From: Lateolabrax maculatus
Taxonomy: Eukaryota; Chordata; Actinopteri; Acropomatiformes; Lateolabracidae
DNA: 64,000 bases
Assembly (NCBI GenBank): GCA_031216445.1
Contig: CM062206.1
Span: forward strand, 10,890,001-10,954,000
Reading direction: 5' to 3'
The position numbers were made by a program, and so were the translations under genes. The number at the start of each line of letters is the position of its first letter. Positions within the stretch are counted from its first letter, which is position 1. The notes under the pieces are model-generated. The model saw only the letters and a list, made by a program, of their open reading frames with translations. It searched no databases and was not told where the DNA came from. Below, in pieces: positions 61,834 through 64,000 of this stretch.

Positions 61834-62120
61834 CTGAAAAAGCACAAGCAGACAGATTTTACTTCAATGTTTTCATTATGAGCTTATGCCAACATGAGGA
61901 AGAGGAGAAGCCACCTTGAAATCACCTTAATTATCAGAGAATAAGCAGTGATTGGCCAAATATCATGATACATGAAAAATAAAATGAGACCTTCCCCGCC
62001 ACCAGAGACAAGCAGAAATTAGTAAAGAAAATGCTCCCAATTTCTTCCAAGTTGACTGATCTGTTAAAGCTCAGCAGATGAACAGATACAGAAAGTTAAG
62101 TTTGTCTCACTGTTGTTTAC

Positions 62121-62152
62121 CTGGATGTTTGTAGGAGGCCATTCTCTGACAG
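62121..62152 (-). CDS. atp11c: Candidate 32-nt alternative exon of atp11c
   Basis: The exon has acceptor TCTCCCAATAG and donor GTAAAC. Entered in phase 0, it encodes LSENGLLQTS plus two bases and joins the 61.8 kb exon in frame. Phase 0 entry is available from a GT inside the terminal exon (see the entry at 63,621). It is a short exon supported only by signals and phase. Confidence 0.4.
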
Positions 62153-63620
62153 CTATTGGGAGAACAGAAATGCAGGTTAAACAGTGAAAGCTGTTGCAAA
62201 AAGCCTGATGCTATTGTTAAGCAACAGATATCGGTGACCCTGGTCTCAAACCTACCTACAGGGGGTGGACAAAACAAGTGAAAACACCTAGACATTTAAC
62301 ACAATATCAAGTGCGAAATTGTAGAGATATCCTTTCCCCTCAGGACACCTCCAGTGCTCTTGATATTGCTATACAAGGAAAAATCATCTAGACATACCTT
62401 TTACAGGGACATCTAGTGGGTTATTCAACACAAGCTAAGGAGAGTTTTAAACAAGCCCAATTTGACAGATTCTACCCAAGTCTTATATCCTATCATATAA
62501 CTGCATTCATTATTGTATATAGTGTCATAATGTTTATTATAAAGTGATTTATTCATCCTCTATTCATACTGAAATCATTTAATTCATCTTTGTGGTTATT
62601 TTGTTTCATTTGTATTTTTTTAAACCACATTGCCATTTTCCCTAACAACTTTTTATTTCATGAGTCAATTATGGGATTGGCTGTTTGATCATTCAGACCA
62701 AAGCAGTACCCAATCACATAACTGGTTCTGCCCTATTTGTCTTGATTGACACAAAGACTTGGTGAAGAAAAGTGGCATTATGAAATAAAGTCATCAGTGG
62801 GAAAATGTCATGATGAAATAAAGCAGACTCATTCCACTGTCAGCGATATTTTATAATGTGACGTTTCCATTCATTTTGTTGTCACCCCCCTGTATGTAAT
62901 GTAGTAGCATTCACTCTGAGGTTAAGGCAATGTCAAATCATGCAGTGAGCTAAGCTAAGCACTCACAAATGCATTCATTATTTGCCAAGAAAGTAAGCAG
63001 GAGGCAAACACCAACACAGCTTTGGACGTGCACACAGGACGAAACCACCATGACCAAACCTCCACGTTACAAACAGTACATGAACGTCAGACTGGGGAAG
63101 TTATAATCACAGACCAGCTCTGCTGTTTCACTGTCAGATAAGAAACCCGAGCAAACTGACACAAACACCTCACACTCAGACATTCCAGCTCCAAAAAAGG
63201 GATTGACTAAAATCAAACACATTCAAAACTGGGATTTTTAAAAGCACATGCAGAAGGTAATGTAAGCTGGGTTTTCAAAGGGAGGCTGAAAGGAGCATGT
63301 ATATATACAAAAAGAAAATTAAGGTTTGCAACATTAGGCCTAGGATGCATTCAAATGTTAAATAAGTGCACCATCTGACCATATTAACTAAATGTTGACA
63401 CATCACTTGAGAGTGACATGGAAAAAGTGCATCTCTTCAGCCAGCCAATATCAGCTTACACAACACATAACAACACACGGGGTCTTGTTGAATGTGGCCT
63501 GTACGCCACTATGCCTTTGATTCTCTTGTTAAAACTCAGGGACCAGAACTGCTGAAGACGATGGCTGGGGGAGCGAGTCTTTGATTGGCTTAAATGGCCT
63601 GAAGGTGGGCTGGTACCTGT

Positions 63621-63710
63621 TTAAATGACAGTATTGGACTCATCTGAAAAGGTTCTCATGAGCAGGGGCCTGGCTGAAGACCGGGGAGACTGGAGGCCCC
63701 CCACGCTCGA
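63621..63710 (-). CDS. atp11c: Phospholipid flippase ATP11C, C-terminal coding exon
   Basis: ATP11C is a P4-ATPase that moves phosphatidylserine and phosphatidylethanolamine to the inner plasma-membrane leaflet with its CDC50A partner. This 90-nt exon reads SSVGGLQSPRSSARPLLMRT then FSDESNTVI and TAA. It matches the human cytosolic tail ending RPLLLRTFSDESNVL. The acceptor is CTGGTTCAG just before 63,710, entry phase 0. Within the last codons, ACT|GTCATTTAA offers a GT donor at 63,629, placed like the GT of the human Asn|Val-Leu end, which would bypass the stop and join the downstream candidate exons. The rest of the gene (membrane domain, DKTGT site) lies right of the window. Gene order after mcf2 agrees with human. 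Confidence 0.85.
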   Translation of the reverse strand, partial: SSVGGLQSPRSSARPLLMRTFSDESNTVI

Positions 63711-64000
63711 CTGAACCAGCTTCTTCTAGAAGGGTAAGGCAAGAGACACCAATGACATCACTACGCTGACAAACACACACACACACTTGGCCTCTCTCTC
63801 CATCTTGTGCTCTCCCTTGCACACACATACACAAATACATAGGGATCAGACATATATATACACAAAGACTTCAAAAATGGACAATGAAAATCAGTCCAGG
63901 TGCCTCTTTTTATACCCTTTCCTTGCAGTAATACTTTTCAGAAGCCTTGACTCTTTATTAATTGGTCCAGATTAACACAGGGCTATTATCCTTGCAGATT
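63711..64000 (-). other. atp11c: atp11c intron, to window end
   Basis: Sequence upstream of the terminal coding exon. It contains an (AC) run near 63,773-63,786 and AT-rich sequence. I see no further exon before the window ends. Confidence 0.5.

Noticed and set aside
1..64000. CRISPR arrays, bacterial operons, rRNA or tRNA genes
   Set aside because: None seen; the intron-exon structure and transposons show a vertebrate nuclear genome.

Overview
The window is vertebrate genomic DNA, almost certainly from a ray-finned (teleost) fish. The evidence is AT-rich sequence with many (TG)n microsatellites, genes split into short exons with compact introns, typical fish transposons, and a gene set found in all vertebrates. 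The gene order fgf13 (-), f9 (+), mcf2 (-), atp11c (-) is the order and orientation of the human Xq27 block, so this is conserved synteny. Teleosts can carry two copies of such blocks, and I cannot tell which duplicate this is.

Layout. 1-19,864 is an intron of fgf13 with no exon I could recognise. 19,865-19,913 is the fgf13 V-type first coding exon, inside a CpG-rich region reaching about 20.96 kb. 20.96-32.4 kb is intergenic and holds a hAT transposon remnant with a near-perfect 8-bp target duplication and a broken Ty3/Gypsy polymerase fragment with an LTR-like end. 32,482-36,107 is a complete 8-exon coagulation factor IX gene (516 aa predicted). 36.6-57.6 kb is mcf2 (Dbl RhoGEF), reconstructed here as 30 coding exons in consistent phase (1,109 aa predicted: Sec14, spectrin-like, DH, PH, SH3), plus an alternative first exon in a CpG-rich patch at 51.7 kb giving a 1,001-aa form without the N-terminal part of the Sec14 domain. 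58.9-63.7 kb is the 3' end of atp11c: its 3' UTR, the terminal coding exon, and two possible alternative C-terminal exons.

The genes do not form a pathway. Factor IX is a secreted clotting protease. MCF2 is a Rho-family exchange factor, FGF13 an intracellular FGF-homologous factor acting on sodium channels and microtubules, and ATP11C a phospholipid flippase. Their linkage is ancestral. f9 and mcf2 converge tail to tail, with candidate polyadenylation signals only about 150-230 bp apart.

I found no undescribed multi-gene system. The most useful observations are the two mcf2 first exons, two GC-AG introns in mcf2 (one with a competing GT choice inside the DH domain), a Thr/Ser-rich factor IX activation peptide about twice the human length, a nested perfect palindrome array in an f9 intron, and alternative atp11c C-termini. 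Exon limits were derived by hand from splice consensus, phase and remembered homology; no search or alignment was run.
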